The notes under the pieces are model-generated. The model was not told the origin of the DNA and made no database searches. It worked only from the letters and a program-made list of their open reading frames with translations. This document shows positions 35,889-44,570 of a DNA stretch of 64,000 nt, piece by piece. The position numbers and the translations under genes are program-made. Each line of letters opens with the position of its first letter. The stretch's first letter is position 1. Source of the stretch: JAWKHR01 sp041394725 (lineage in GTDB: Bacteria; Acidobacteriota; Vicinamibacteria; Vicinamibacterales; SCN-69-37); assembly GCA_041394725.1 (NCBI GenBank), contig JAWKHR010000034.1, positions 1 to 64,000 of the forward strand, read 5' to 3'.

Positions 35889-38360
35889 CTACCGATTCCG
35901 TCCCGCGTCCTTGCTGCCGTCCATCGCCACGTCGGCCCGCGCCGTCTGGAAGGCCGCGCTCCGCACGACGCCCAGGATGATCGACGACATCCGGTTCTCG
36001 TGCTGCGCCGCGTCGCGGACGATCTGCCGGATGGCCGGCATGTCGTAGTACTCGACCCGCCGGCCGAGCGCGTAGGCCATCATCACCTCGGTGAAGTGCG
36101 TGATGATGACGTCCGACCGCGCCATCAGCGCCTGGCGCAGGTCCGCGATGCCGTTGAGCTTCGTCCCGTCGTAGAGCTCCCCCGACGAGTCGACCGGGAC
36201 GCCGCGGTCCTTGATCCTGAACGCGCCCGTCACGTCGAAGTTGTCGAGCGACAACCCGATCGGGTCGATCACGTTGTGGCACGAGCTGCACACCGGGCTC
36301 GCCCGGTGCTTGGCCATCTGCTCGGCCACCGAGAGGAAGCGCCCGTCGCTCGAGTCGCCGGTCTGCTCGAGCACCGGGACGTTCGGCGGCGGCGGGGGCG
36401 GCGGGCTGCCGAGCAGCACCTCCATCACCCACTTGCCGCGCATGACCGGCGACGTCCGGTTGCCGTGCGAGGTCAGCGTCAGGATGCTGCCCTGTCCCAG
36501 CAGCCCGCGGCGATGGTCGTCCGGGTACTTGACCATCTGGAAGTCGGGCCCGCTCACGCCGGGGATGCCGTAGTGCCGCGCGAGGCGCTCGTTGACGAAC
36601 GTGTAGTCGGCCGTCAGGAGCTCCGTCACCGGCCGGTCGGCCCGCACCATGTGATCGAAGAGCAGCTCGGTCTCGCGGTACATCGCCTCGGCGAGCGTCT
36701 CGTCGTAGTAGGGGAACGACAGCGCGTCGGGCTCGATCTTGTGCAGGTCCTGGAGCCGCAGCCACTGCGCCGCGAACCGCGACGAGAGCGCCCAGGCCTT
36801 CGGGTCGGCCAGCATCCGCCGGACCTGCGCCTCGTAGACGTCGGGCTTCGAGAGCTCGCCGCGCTCGGCCAGGCCGATCAGCGTGTCGTCGGGAATCGAT
36901 CCCCACAGGAAGAACGACAGCCGGGACGCCAGGTCGACGTCGGCGATCCGGTAGACCTGCCCGCCCGTGAGGCCCGCCGGCGCCTCCTCGACGCGGAAGA
37001 GGAAGTGCAGGCTGGCGAGCATCGCCTGGAGCGCGGTGCGGATGCCGCCCTCGAAGCCGCCGGTCTTCGCGCCCTGCGCGTAGAACGGCATCAGCTCCTC
37101 GAGGTCGCCCGCCGCGAGCGGCCGCCGGTAGGCCTCGCTGGCCAGCCGGCCGATGATCGACTTCGCGCACGGCTCGGCCTCGGCCGGCGCCGTCGGCCGG
37201 CACGAGAAGATCCGGCGCCGCGTCGGGTTGTCCGACACGCCGCTCGTCTCGAATGGCCCGACGATGGCCAGGTTGCGGAGGTGCGGCAGCGTGGTCACGC
37301 CGTAGCCGACGCCGATCTGCGTGTCGGCCAGCGTGTGGTCGATCGGCCGGATGAGGTCGGGCTCCACGCCCTCGAACTCCTGGAGGAACGTCGCCGCGAC
37401 CTTGTGCGGCCCGGCGCGGACGTCGAGCGGCTCGGTCGACACGGTCAGGCCGTCGGGATCCGACTCGGAAATCCACCGGTCCACCTTCACGAGCGCGACG
37501 CGCGCGCCGTCGATCGAGACCTCCATCTGGATGTCGCCGATCGTGCGACCGAAGAGCGCCCCGGTCGGCTCGCCGTGGAGCAGCATCTTGAAGGTGTACT
37601 TGCCGTCGGCCGGGAAGTTGTGCGTGACGACCGTGCCGCCGCGAGTCCCGAACGGCGCGCCCTCGAGGTGGTCCTTCTGCGACTCGGTGCGCGGGACGTC
37701 GTAGGTCGTCGAGCTCGGATCCGCCTCCGGGTCACCCACCGCGAGGCGGCTCACGTAGGACGCCGCGCGCATGTAGCCCTGCATGACGGTGGCCGACGGC
37801 ATCTGCACGTCGGCGATGTTGTCGAAGTTGGCGCTGATCGTGTCGGGCGGGAGGAAGTTGCTGACGTCGATGTCGAGGCCGAACATCGCGCGGATGGCCG
37901 AGGCGTACTCCGCGCGGTTCAGCCGCTGGAACGACCGGCGCCCCGGGTTCGGGTGCGCCGAGGCCGCCGCGTCGAGCGTGGTCTCGAGCGCGGTGACGAG
38001 GTTCATGCGCGTCGCCTGATCGGGCTTGCGGGCGTCGCGCGGCGGCATCATGCCGGTCCGCAGCTTGCGGATCATCTTCTCCGCCAGCTCGGGCTTCTCG
38101 GTGGCCTTGGCCACGTCGAACCCGGAGAGCGACAGCCCGCCGCGCTCCATCATGTCGTTGTGACAGGTGACGCAGTACTCGCGGATCGTGTCGTTCTGCG
38201 CCTGGAGGGACTCTGGCGACAGGCCCGCATGCGAGGCGGCGGCCGCCGGCGAGGCGAAGCGGGGGGACGCCGCCAGGGGAGCGCCCAGCAGACCGGCGCG
38301 CACCATCACCACGGAGCCCAGAAGCCCCGTAACCAGCACAGGAATAAAAAGTTTCCGCAT
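35889..38360 (-). CDS. DUF1592-type secreted haem protein (DUF1587/1592/1588/1585 architecture)
   Basis: The 823-residue protein begins with a signal peptide (MRKLFIPVLVTGLLGSVVM). An N-terminal cytochrome c-like CVTCHND motif is near residue 63. The segments typical of planctomycete/acidobacterial multi-DUF proteins follow: LTDFSGRRS-like PGRRSFQRLNRAEYASAIRAMFGLDIDV (DUF1587-like), FSCRPTA and RLASEAYRRPL, DLASRLSFFLWGSIPDDTL, TADYTFVNERLARHYGIPGV, GLLGQGSILTLTSHGNRTSPVMRGKWV and CSSCHNVIDPIGLSLDNFD, a second haem-type CxxCH. These proteins are thought to act in polymer degradation or extracytoplasmic electron transfer, but no reaction is proven. It leads the DUF1592 - DUF1552 - ankyrin run. 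Confidence 0.9.
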   Translation of the reverse strand: MRKLFIPVLVTGLLGSVVMVRAGLLGAPLAASPRFASPAAAASHAGLSPESLQAQNDTIREYCVTCHNDMMERGGLSLSGFDVAKATEKPELAEKMIRKLRTGMMPPRDARKPDQATRMNLVTALETTLDAAASAHPNPGRRSFQRLNRAEYASAIRAMFGLDIDVSNFLPPDTISANFDNIADVQMPSATVMQGYMRAASYVSRLAVGDPEADPSSTTYDVPRTESQKDHLEGAPFGTRGGTVVTHNFPADGKYTFKMLLHGEPTGALFGRTIGDIQMEVSIDGARVALVKVDRWISESDPDGLTVSTEPLDVRAGPHKVAATFLQEFEGVEPDLIRPIDHTLADTQIGVGYGVTTLPHLRNLAIVGPFETSGVSDNPTRRRIFSCRPTAPAEAEPCAKSIIGRLASEAYRRPLAAGDLEELMPFYAQGAKTGGFEGGIRTALQAMLASLHFLFRVEEAPAGLTGGQVYRIADVDLASRLSFFLWGSIPDDTLIGLAERGELSKPDVYEAQVRRMLADPKAWALSSRFAAQWLRLQDLHKIEPDALSFPYYDETLAEAMYRETELLFDHMVRADRPVTELLTADYTFVNERLARHYGIPGVSGPDFQMVKYPDDHRRGLLGQGSILTLTSHGNRTSPVMRGKWVMEVLLGSPPPPPPPNVPVLEQTGDSSDGRFLSVAEQMAKHRASPVCSSCHNVIDPIGLSLDNFDVTGAFRIKDRGVPVDSSGELYDGTKLNGIADLRQALMARSDVIITHFTEVMMAYALGRRVEYYDMPAIRQIVRDAAQHENRMSSIILGVVRSAAFQTARADVAMDGSKDAGRNR

Positions 38361-38382
38361 AGGGCCCAGCGTCAAAGACTAC

Positions 38383-38435
38383 ACCCGGGGTCCACTTTTG
38401 TCAGTACCCCCGGGTTCGAGAGGCGATATATCGCC
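38383..38435. promoter_or_regulatory. Two palindromes in the divergent DUF1592 / DUF5916 promoter region
   Basis: ACCCGGGG (38,383-38,390) is repeated inverted as CCCCGGGT (38,408-38,415), and GGCGATATATCGCC (38,422-38,435) is a perfect 14-bp palindrome with an AT-rich centre. Both lie in the 169-bp gap between divergent starts at 38,360 and 38,530. They are good candidates for operators shared by both transcription units. Confidence 0.45.
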
Positions 38436-38529
38436 ACGCGAGGCATGCCAGCGGCCTCAGAGGACACCGGCCAGGGAGCCTTTCGCGGCGCGATGCGGGT
38501 GTTACGATACGCGCCGGCTGTTCGTTTCC

Positions 38530-40836
38530 ATGACGTCCATCCGGGCCTTCGTGTTGTGTTCGATCGTCGGAGCGCAGCTGTGGATGGCGCCGGCGGCCCA
38601 GGCCCGGCAGGCGGGAACACGCCAGGGCGATCCCGCCCGGGCCCCGGCGGACGGCATGCCAGCCGGCCCCGTCGTCACCGACATCAACACGATCGATCAC
38701 GAGACCTTCCGGGCGGTGGCGGCACGCCTGCCCGACGGCCGGGCGCCGACGATCGATGGACGCCTCGACGAGGACGTCTGGGCGCTGGCGCCGGCGCAGG
38801 GCCGGTTCATTCAGCGCGAGCCCGCCTTCGGGTGGGCGTCCACCGAGCGGACCGAGTTCCGCATCCTCTACGACGACCGGACCCTGTACTTCGGCATCTG
38901 GGCCTTCGACTCCGACCCTGACGGCATCATCGCGACCGAGCTCAAGCGAGACTCCGGCCTCCGCAAGGGCGATCAGATCAAGATCACGCTCGATACCTTC
39001 CACGATCACCGCAACGCGTTCTACTTCAGCACCAACCCGCTCGGCGCGCTCAAGGACGCCAACTCGGTCGAGGAGGGGCGGACGATCAACTACGACTGGA
39101 ACGCCGTCTGGGAGAACCGCACGAGCCGGGACGACCGCGGCTGGTACGTCGAGATCGCGATCCCGCTCAGCCAGCTGCGCTTCCGCGGCGGGCCGGGTGA
39201 AACCGTCTGGGGTCTGAACGTCTGCCGGATCATCGTCCGCAAGAACGAGGAGACCTACTGGGTCCCGTACCCGCGCGAGTGGCAGGCCCTCGGCTTCGCG
39301 CGCATGTCGGGCGCGGGCATCCTGACCGGGCTGCGCGACCTGCGCCCGCGCCGGCGCGTGGAAATCGTGCCGTTCCTCGCCCCGTCGGTCGCGCGCGACT
39401 ACGACCTGGGCACGCCCGTGGACCGGACGGCCGGCTACGGGGTGGACCTCAAGCTGGGCCTGACGTCCACGCTCAATGCCGACGTCACCTACAAGACGGA
39501 TTTCGCCCAGGTCGAGGCCGACCAGGAGGTGGTCAACCTCTCCAGGTTCAGCCTGTTCTTTCCGGAGAAGCGGCAGTTCTTCACGGAGGGCGCGGGCATC
39601 TTCGACTACGGCCGCGCGACCGGTGGCCTGACGGGCCCGGGCCTGCTGCCGCTCTTCTACAGCCGGCGCATCGGTCTCGACGCCGGCGGCGAGGTCCCGA
39701 TCCTCGCGGGCGGCCGCGTGACCGGCCAGGCGGGCGGGTTCACCGTCGGCGCGATGAACATCGAGACGGAGGCGACGACGCTCGGGGTGGGCGACGCGGC
39801 GGTGGACGTCCCGCGTGCCAACTACAGCGTGGTGCGCCTCAAGCGCGGCGTCTTCGGGAACTCGTCCATCGGCGGCATCGTCCTGAACCGGACGGGTGGC
39901 CGCGGCGCCGCGTTCAACCGGGCGGTCGGCGTCGACGGGACCTTCACGCTGAGTCCGGCGCTGGACCTGTCGGTGCTCGCGGCGAAGACGTTCTCGCCCG
40001 GGACCGGCGGACGCGACTGGGCCGGCGCGGTGAACGCCAACTGGCGGACCGACCGCTTCGACACCTCGGCCACCTATCTCGACATCGCCGAGCGCTTCGA
40101 CGCCGAGATGGGCTTCATTCCGCGCACCGACATCCGCAACGGCCGGGTGCAGGCAGCCTGGACCCCGCGGCCCCGCTGGAAGGGCATCCGCCAGCTCCGC
40201 CTCAACGCCGACGCGACCTACTACGAGAACCACGCCGGACGCGTCGAATCGCGCAGCCAGGGTTACGACTTCACCGTGAACGCGAGCGACAGTTCGACGG
40301 TGCAGCTGAGTCTGGATCGATCGTACGACTTCCTGCCGTTCGACTGGGCGACGGCCGGCGGCGTGATTCCGAGCGCCGGCTACACGTGGCGGACGCTGCG
40401 CGCGACGTTCACGTCGAACCAGGCCAGGCGGGTGTACGGATCGGTGACGACCGAGACCGGCGGCTACTACGACGGCGACCGGGCCACCTGGCGGACGAGC
40501 CTCAACGTCATCCCGCGCGACACCCTGCTCGTCGAGACGAGCTACACGCGCAACCGGATCACGCTGCCGGTGACCGGCGCCTACGTCACGAACGTGCTCA
40601 GCACCCGCGTGAGCTACTCGTTCTCGCCGGACCTGTTCGTGAAGAGCTTCGTCCAGGTCAACGACGCGAGCCGGACGGCGAGCCTGAACCTGCTCCTCTG
40701 GTACATCTACCGGCCGGGCAGCGACCTCTACGTCGTCTACAATCAGGGCTGGGAGACGGACCTGCCGGGCCCGCGCGACGTTCGCGTGCGAGGCCGGTCG
40801 CTCGCCGTCAAGATGACCTGGTGGTGGTCCCGCTAG
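38530..40836 (+). CDS. DUF5916 protein with N-terminal carbohydrate-binding (CBM9-like) domain
   Basis: The 768-residue exported protein has a signal peptide (to about residue 25), then a family-9-type carbohydrate-binding domain (about 60-260). Its landmarks are APTIDGRLDEDVWALAPA, FRILYDDRTLYFGIWAFDSDP, FYFSTNPLGALKD and GWYVEIAIPLSQLRF. A DUF5916 beta-barrel-like region follows with TSTLNADVTYKTDFAQVEADQEVVNL and FSLFFPEKRQFFTEGAGIF, and many C-terminal beta strands ending in KMTWWW. The C-terminal aromatic and strand pattern suggest an outer-membrane barrel. The function is probably glycan binding or uptake. It is divergent from the DUF1592 gene across a palindrome-containing gap. Confidence 0.9.
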   Translation: MTSIRAFVLCSIVGAQLWMAPAAQARQAGTRQGDPARAPADGMPAGPVVTDINTIDHETFRAVAARLPDGRAPTIDGRLDEDVWALAPAQGRFIQREPAFGWASTERTEFRILYDDRTLYFGIWAFDSDPDGIIATELKRDSGLRKGDQIKITLDTFHDHRNAFYFSTNPLGALKDANSVEEGRTINYDWNAVWENRTSRDDRGWYVEIAIPLSQLRFRGGPGETVWGLNVCRIIVRKNEETYWVPYPREWQALGFARMSGAGILTGLRDLRPRRRVEIVPFLAPSVARDYDLGTPVDRTAGYGVDLKLGLTSTLNADVTYKTDFAQVEADQEVVNLSRFSLFFPEKRQFFTEGAGIFDYGRATGGLTGPGLLPLFYSRRIGLDAGGEVPILAGGRVTGQAGGFTVGAMNIETEATTLGVGDAAVDVPRANYSVVRLKRGVFGNSSIGGIVLNRTGGRGAAFNRAVGVDGTFTLSPALDLSVLAAKTFSPGTGGRDWAGAVNANWRTDRFDTSATYLDIAERFDAEMGFIPRTDIRNGRVQAAWTPRPRWKGIRQLRLNADATYYENHAGRVESRSQGYDFTVNASDSSTVQLSLDRSYDFLPFDWATAGGVIPSAGYTWRTLRATFTSNQARRVYGSVTTETGGYYDGDRATWRTSLNVIPRDTLLVETSYTRNRITLPVTGAYVTNVLSTRVSYSFSPDLFVKSFVQVNDASRTASLNLLLWYIYRPGSDLYVVYNQGWETDLPGPRDVRVRGRSLAVKMTWWWSR

Positions 40837-40882
40837 CCGCGCGGTCCGGCAACGGCCCCACGGCAGCGGTCCTGGAGGGCTC

Positions 40883-42067
40883 ATGTCCGTGACGCGCCGT
40901 CGCCCGCCCATCCTGGCCGCCGCCATCGCCCTGTGCGCGGCCGGCGTCGTCATCACCGCCCAGACGCCGATCCGCCCGGACGGGCAGGCGGCGCTGTCGG
41001 CCCGCCCGGACGGACAGGCGGCGCCGTCGGCCCGACGCGCCGGCCGGACGCCCGACCTGCCCGCGCGCCTGTCCGACGCGGACTTCTGGCGCCTGGCGTC
41101 CGAGAGCTCCGAGCCCGACGGCTACTTCCGGATCACGGACAACTTCACGTCCAACGAGAACGAGATCGGGACGCTGTTCTCGCGCCTGCGGGATCAGCAG
41201 CTGACGGGAGACGTGTATCTCGGCGTCGGGCCCGAGCAGAACTTCACCTACATTGCGGCCATCGAGCCCTCGATGGCCTTCATCCTGGACATCCGGCGTC
41301 AGGCGGCGATGCAGCACCTGATGTTCAAGGCGCTCTTCGAGATGGCCCGCGACCGCGCGGAGTTCCTGTCGCTGCTGTTCGCGCGCCCGCGCCCGGGCGA
41401 CCTCGACGAGACGACGCCGGTGGACCGCCTGCTCACCGCGTACTTCCCGGTGGCGCCCGATGCAACGCTCCGCACCGAGACCCGCGATCGAATCTTCGAG
41501 CGCCTGACCGGCACCCACGGCTTCGAGCTCACCGCGAACGAGCGCCTCAAACTCGACGCCGTCTACTACGCGTTCGTCCAGTACGGACCGGGCATCACCA
41601 CGCGCGGCGCGTACAGCGGGCGCGGCAGCCAGTGGACGTTCGCCGACCTGACCGGGTGGTCGACCGACGCCGCGCGCCAGGCGCAGAGCTTCCTCTCGAC
41701 CGAGGCGCACTTCCGGACCGTGAAGTCCCTGCAGGAGCGCAACCTCATCGTCCCGGTCACGGGTGACTTCGGCGGGGCGAAGGCGCTGCGCGCCGTGGGC
41801 ACCTGGGTGCGCGATCGAGGCGGCGTCATCCGCGCGTTCTACGTCTCCAACGTCGAGCAGTATCTCTTCCAGGACAGCAAGGCGCACGCCTTCTACGAGA
41901 ACGTGCGCACGCTGCCGCTCGACGAGCGGAGCGTGTTCATCCGGCCGTACGCGCTCCGCGGGTTCCGGACCGCGGACGCGGGCCTCTGCTCCATCACCGC
42001 GTTCCTCGCCGCCGAGGCGGCTGGCCGCGTGCGCAACCACGACCAGGCGCTCGCCTGCGGCCGCTAG
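40883..42067 (+). CDS. Conserved secreted protein of unknown function
   Basis: The 394-residue protein starts with a signal peptide (ending near VVITAQT) and a duplicated decapeptide RPDGQAALSA, then a conserved region with WRLASESSEPDGYFRITDNFTSNENEIGT, YLGVGPEQNFTYIAAIEPSMAFILDIRRQ and HLMFKALFEMARDRAEFLSLLF. The VYLGVGPEQNF...FILDIR pattern looks like a nucleotide or methyl-donor-binding beta strand-loop, but this is only a resemblance. The family recurs in acidobacterial genomes as uncharacterised exported proteins. GGAGGGC precedes the ATG. It follows the DUF5916 gene by 46 bp and may share its message. Confidence 0.75.
   Translation: MSVTRRRPPILAAAIALCAAGVVITAQTPIRPDGQAALSARPDGQAAPSARRAGRTPDLPARLSDADFWRLASESSEPDGYFRITDNFTSNENEIGTLFSRLRDQQLTGDVYLGVGPEQNFTYIAAIEPSMAFILDIRRQAAMQHLMFKALFEMARDRAEFLSLLFARPRPGDLDETTPVDRLLTAYFPVAPDATLRTETRDRIFERLTGTHGFELTANERLKLDAVYYAFVQYGPGITTRGAYSGRGSQWTFADLTGWSTDAARQAQSFLSTEAHFRTVKSLQERNLIVPVTGDFGGAKALRAVGTWVRDRGGVIRAFYVSNVEQYLFQDSKAHAFYENVRTLPLDERSVFIRPYALRGFRTADAGLCSITAFLAAEAAGRVRNHDQALACGR
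40973..41032. repeat. 30-bp tandem repeat coding for RPDGQAALSA
   Basis: Two 30-bp units (40,973-41,002 and 41,003-41,032) differ at two bases and encode consecutive decapeptides just after the signal peptide. The peptide resembles the RPIGADALS array of the TonB-domain gene. Confidence 0.8.
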
Positions 42068-42226
42068 CCGGCCGGACGTCCCCCCGGCGCTCGCGGCCAC
42101 GACGTCCGGAATCCGCTCCGGCCCGGGCCGACCCCCTACATCCTGCTGTGGATCGCCTCCGGTGACGGCGGGATCATGGATCGGTTGTCCTCTTCGTTCC
42201 TTCTCTTCATCCGCAGGAGGCACCCG

Positions 42227-43648
42227 ATGCACGAAATCACCTTCCGGCAGCTCGACGGCGGCGAGACCGCGGTCCCGAGAACCCGCGTGTCCGCCCTGTC
42301 CGATCGGCTCGCGGGCGACGCGCTCGAGCCGGGCCAGCCCGGCTTCCGCGACGCGCGCACGGTCTGGAACGCGATGATCGATCGCCACCCGGCCCTCATC
42401 ACCCGGTGCGCCACGGCCGACGACGTCGCCGAGGCCGTGCGGTTCGCGCATGAACAGGAGCTGCTCGTCTCGGTCCGCGGCGGCGGCCACAACATCGCGG
42501 GCAACGCGGTGTGCGAGGGCGGGCTGATGATCGACCTCTCCCCGATGCGCGACGTCGAGGTGCAGGTCGCGGATCGGGCCGCCCGCGTGGGCCCGGGCGC
42601 GCTGCTCCAGGACGTGGACGCCGCCACGCAGGCCCACGGACTCGCGACCCCCGTCGGCTACAACTCGACGACCGGCATCGCCGGGCTGACGCTCGGCGGC
42701 GGCTTCGGGTGGCTGAGCCGGTCGCTCGGCCTGACGATCGACAACCTGCTGGGCGCCGACGTGGTCACCGCCGACGGCGTGCGCGTGCGGGCCACGCCGG
42801 ACGAGCACCCCGACCTCTTCTGGGGCCTGCGCGGCGGCGGCGGGAACTTCGGCGTCGTCACCAACTTCCAGTTCCGGCTGCACCCGGTCGGTCCCGAGGT
42901 GCTCTCGGGCGTGGTCGTCTATCCCCTCGCCCAGGCCGCGGCGGCCCTGCGGCACGTGCGCGACTTCAACGCCGCGGCACCCGACGACGTGACGTGCTGG
43001 GCCGTGCTGCGCAAGGCGCCGCCGCTGCCCTTCCTCGACCCCGCCGTGCACGGGACCGACGTGCTCGTCGTCGCGGCCTGCTGCGCGGGCGACATGCGCG
43101 AGGCCGCCCGGACACTGGCCCCGATGCGCGGGTTCGGTGCGCCGCACGCCGACGCGATTGCGCCGCACCCGTACGCGGGCTTCCAGCAGGCCTTCGACGC
43201 GCTCAACGCGCACGGCGCGCGCAATTACTGGAAGACGCACAATTTCGCGGAGCTTCCGGACGAGGCGATCGACGCGATCGTGGAGGCCGCCGCGCATCTG
43301 CCATCCGCCGAAACCGAGATCGCCCTCGCGCGCCTCGGTGGCGCGGTCGCGCGCGTGCCCGTCGAGGCCACGGCCTATCCCCACCGCGGCGCCGCCTGGG
43401 TGATGAACCTGCACACGCGCTGGACGATGAGCGCCGACGACGAGCGGTGCACGGCGTGGGCGCGCGACCTGCACGCGACGCTCGGCCCGTGGGCGATGGG
43501 CGGGGCCTACGCCAACTTCATCACCGACCCCGGGCGCGCGCGCGAGGCGTACCGGGGCAACTGGGAGCGCCTGGTCGCATTGAAGTCGGACGTCGATCCG
43601 GACAACCTGTTCCGGATGAACCAGAATGTGCCGCCCATGACGCACTGA
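42227..43648 (+). CDS. FAD-linked oxidase of the berberine-bridge type
   Basis: The 473-residue protein has an FAD-binding PCMH domain: SVRGGGHNIAGNAV near residue 87 (the histidine is the usual covalent FAD site), GALLQDVDAATQAHGLATPVGYNSTTGIAGLTLGGGFGWL, and FWGLRGGGGNFGVVT. A substrate domain and a C-terminal berberine-bridge element follow (NYWKTHNF, YRGNWERLVALKSDVDPDNLFRMNQNV). The second covalent cysteine of bicovalent members is absent from the GYNSTTG segment, so FAD is probably attached only through histidine. Such enzymes oxidise sugars or polyols or aromatic compounds. AGGAGG seven bases before the ATG at 42,227 supports the start. Confidence 0.9.
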   Translation: MHEITFRQLDGGETAVPRTRVSALSDRLAGDALEPGQPGFRDARTVWNAMIDRHPALITRCATADDVAEAVRFAHEQELLVSVRGGGHNIAGNAVCEGGLMIDLSPMRDVEVQVADRAARVGPGALLQDVDAATQAHGLATPVGYNSTTGIAGLTLGGGFGWLSRSLGLTIDNLLGADVVTADGVRVRATPDEHPDLFWGLRGGGGNFGVVTNFQFRLHPVGPEVLSGVVVYPLAQAAAALRHVRDFNAAAPDDVTCWAVLRKAPPLPFLDPAVHGTDVLVVAACCAGDMREAARTLAPMRGFGAPHADAIAPHPYAGFQQAFDALNAHGARNYWKTHNFAELPDEAIDAIVEAAAHLPSAETEIALARLGGAVARVPVEATAYPHRGAAWVMNLHTRWTMSADDERCTAWARDLHATLGPWAMGGAYANFITDPGRAREAYRGNWERLVALKSDVDPDNLFRMNQNVPPMTH

Positions 43649-43681
43649 GCGCCCGGGCGCCGCCCATGACGCACTGAGCGC
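43630..43681. repeat. 23-bp tandem duplication spanning the oxidase stop codon
   Basis: GCCGCCCATGACGCACTGAGCGC occurs at 43,630-43,652 and again at 43,659-43,681, with a six-base spacer. The first copy contains the last codons and stop of the FAD oxidase; the second is non-coding debris after it. Confidence 0.8.
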
Positions 43682-43778
43682 GCCTCCCGGCGGCCTCCTG
43701 TCCGGATCGAGCGGAGCTTTCCGTTCAACCGGACGAGGAGGCTCCGCGTCGGGCTCCCCCCGCCGCGGAGAACACGAC

Positions 43779-44471
43779 ATGCATCGACAGTGTTCGCGCC
43801 GGGTTGGGCCGGGATTGGCTGTGGTGGTGGCGCTGACCGCGCTGGCGGTGGCCGGGTGCGGGTCGAGCGGCGGCGGCGGGTCGGTCATGACCAGCACGTC
43901 GCCCAGCACGACGTCGCCGAACGACCGCTACGTCCTGATCTTCGACTCGGTCATCACGTCGCACACGGCCATCGGCAGCTTCACGGTGGACACCAAGAGC
44001 ACCGTGCACGGCCAGGTGGCGCTGGCGTCGACGCCCACGCCGAATCAGTTCAGCCAGAGCAGCGGCGACCTGACCTACTCGTCGTTCAGCTACTCGGCCG
44101 GGCCGGCGCCCGGCTGCACGTTCTCGACGAGCGCGCCGAACGGGTCGATCACCGTCGTCGAGGCGAGCGTGGCGCCGGCCAATGCCAACGCCGTGCGCGT
44201 CGTCCTGCGACCGTCGTCGCTGACCGAGACCATCGTGCAGTCGTGCACGACCCTGACGCAGACCATTCCGGGCATCTACTGGTTCAGCGGCTGGCAGCTG
44301 CTGCACAAGTCGGAGGGCGACCCGGGCGCGAACGGCTGGGCCATCGACAACTGGACCGCCGGCACGGGCGCGACGGTGGCGGTCCGGACGTACAGCGGTG
44401 GCCTGACGGACGCCGCCACGGGCGCCACCTACACGGAGCAGACGACGATCCGGATCGACAAGGTGAACTGA
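43779..44471 (+). CDS. Uncharacterised lipoprotein
   Basis: The 230-residue protein has a lipobox (LAVAGCGSS, cysteine near residue 27) and a Gly/Ser/Thr linker. A beta-rich domain follows with two cysteines (GCTFSTS, QSCTTL) that could pair. No known domain is recognised. It is placed ahead of the LVIVD - multicopper oxidase operon, 99 bp away, on the same strand, so it may belong to the same unit. Confidence 0.7.
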   Translation: MHRQCSRRVGPGLAVVVALTALAVAGCGSSGGGGSVMTSTSPSTTSPNDRYVLIFDSVITSHTAIGSFTVDTKSTVHGQVALASTPTPNQFSQSSGDLTYSSFSYSAGPAPGCTFSTSAPNGSITVVEASVAPANANAVRVVLRPSSLTETIVQSCTTLTQTIPGIYWFSGWQLLHKSEGDPGANGWAIDNWTAGTGATVAVRTYSGGLTDAATGATYTEQTTIRIDKVN

Positions 44472-44570
44472 CCGGAATCGGCAGCGGGCGGCCGGTGGCG
44501 CCGCCGGCCTCCAGCGGCTAGGATGGGCGCATCGTTCACAGTTCGATCGCCCCCGTCTGGAGGAGACGCC

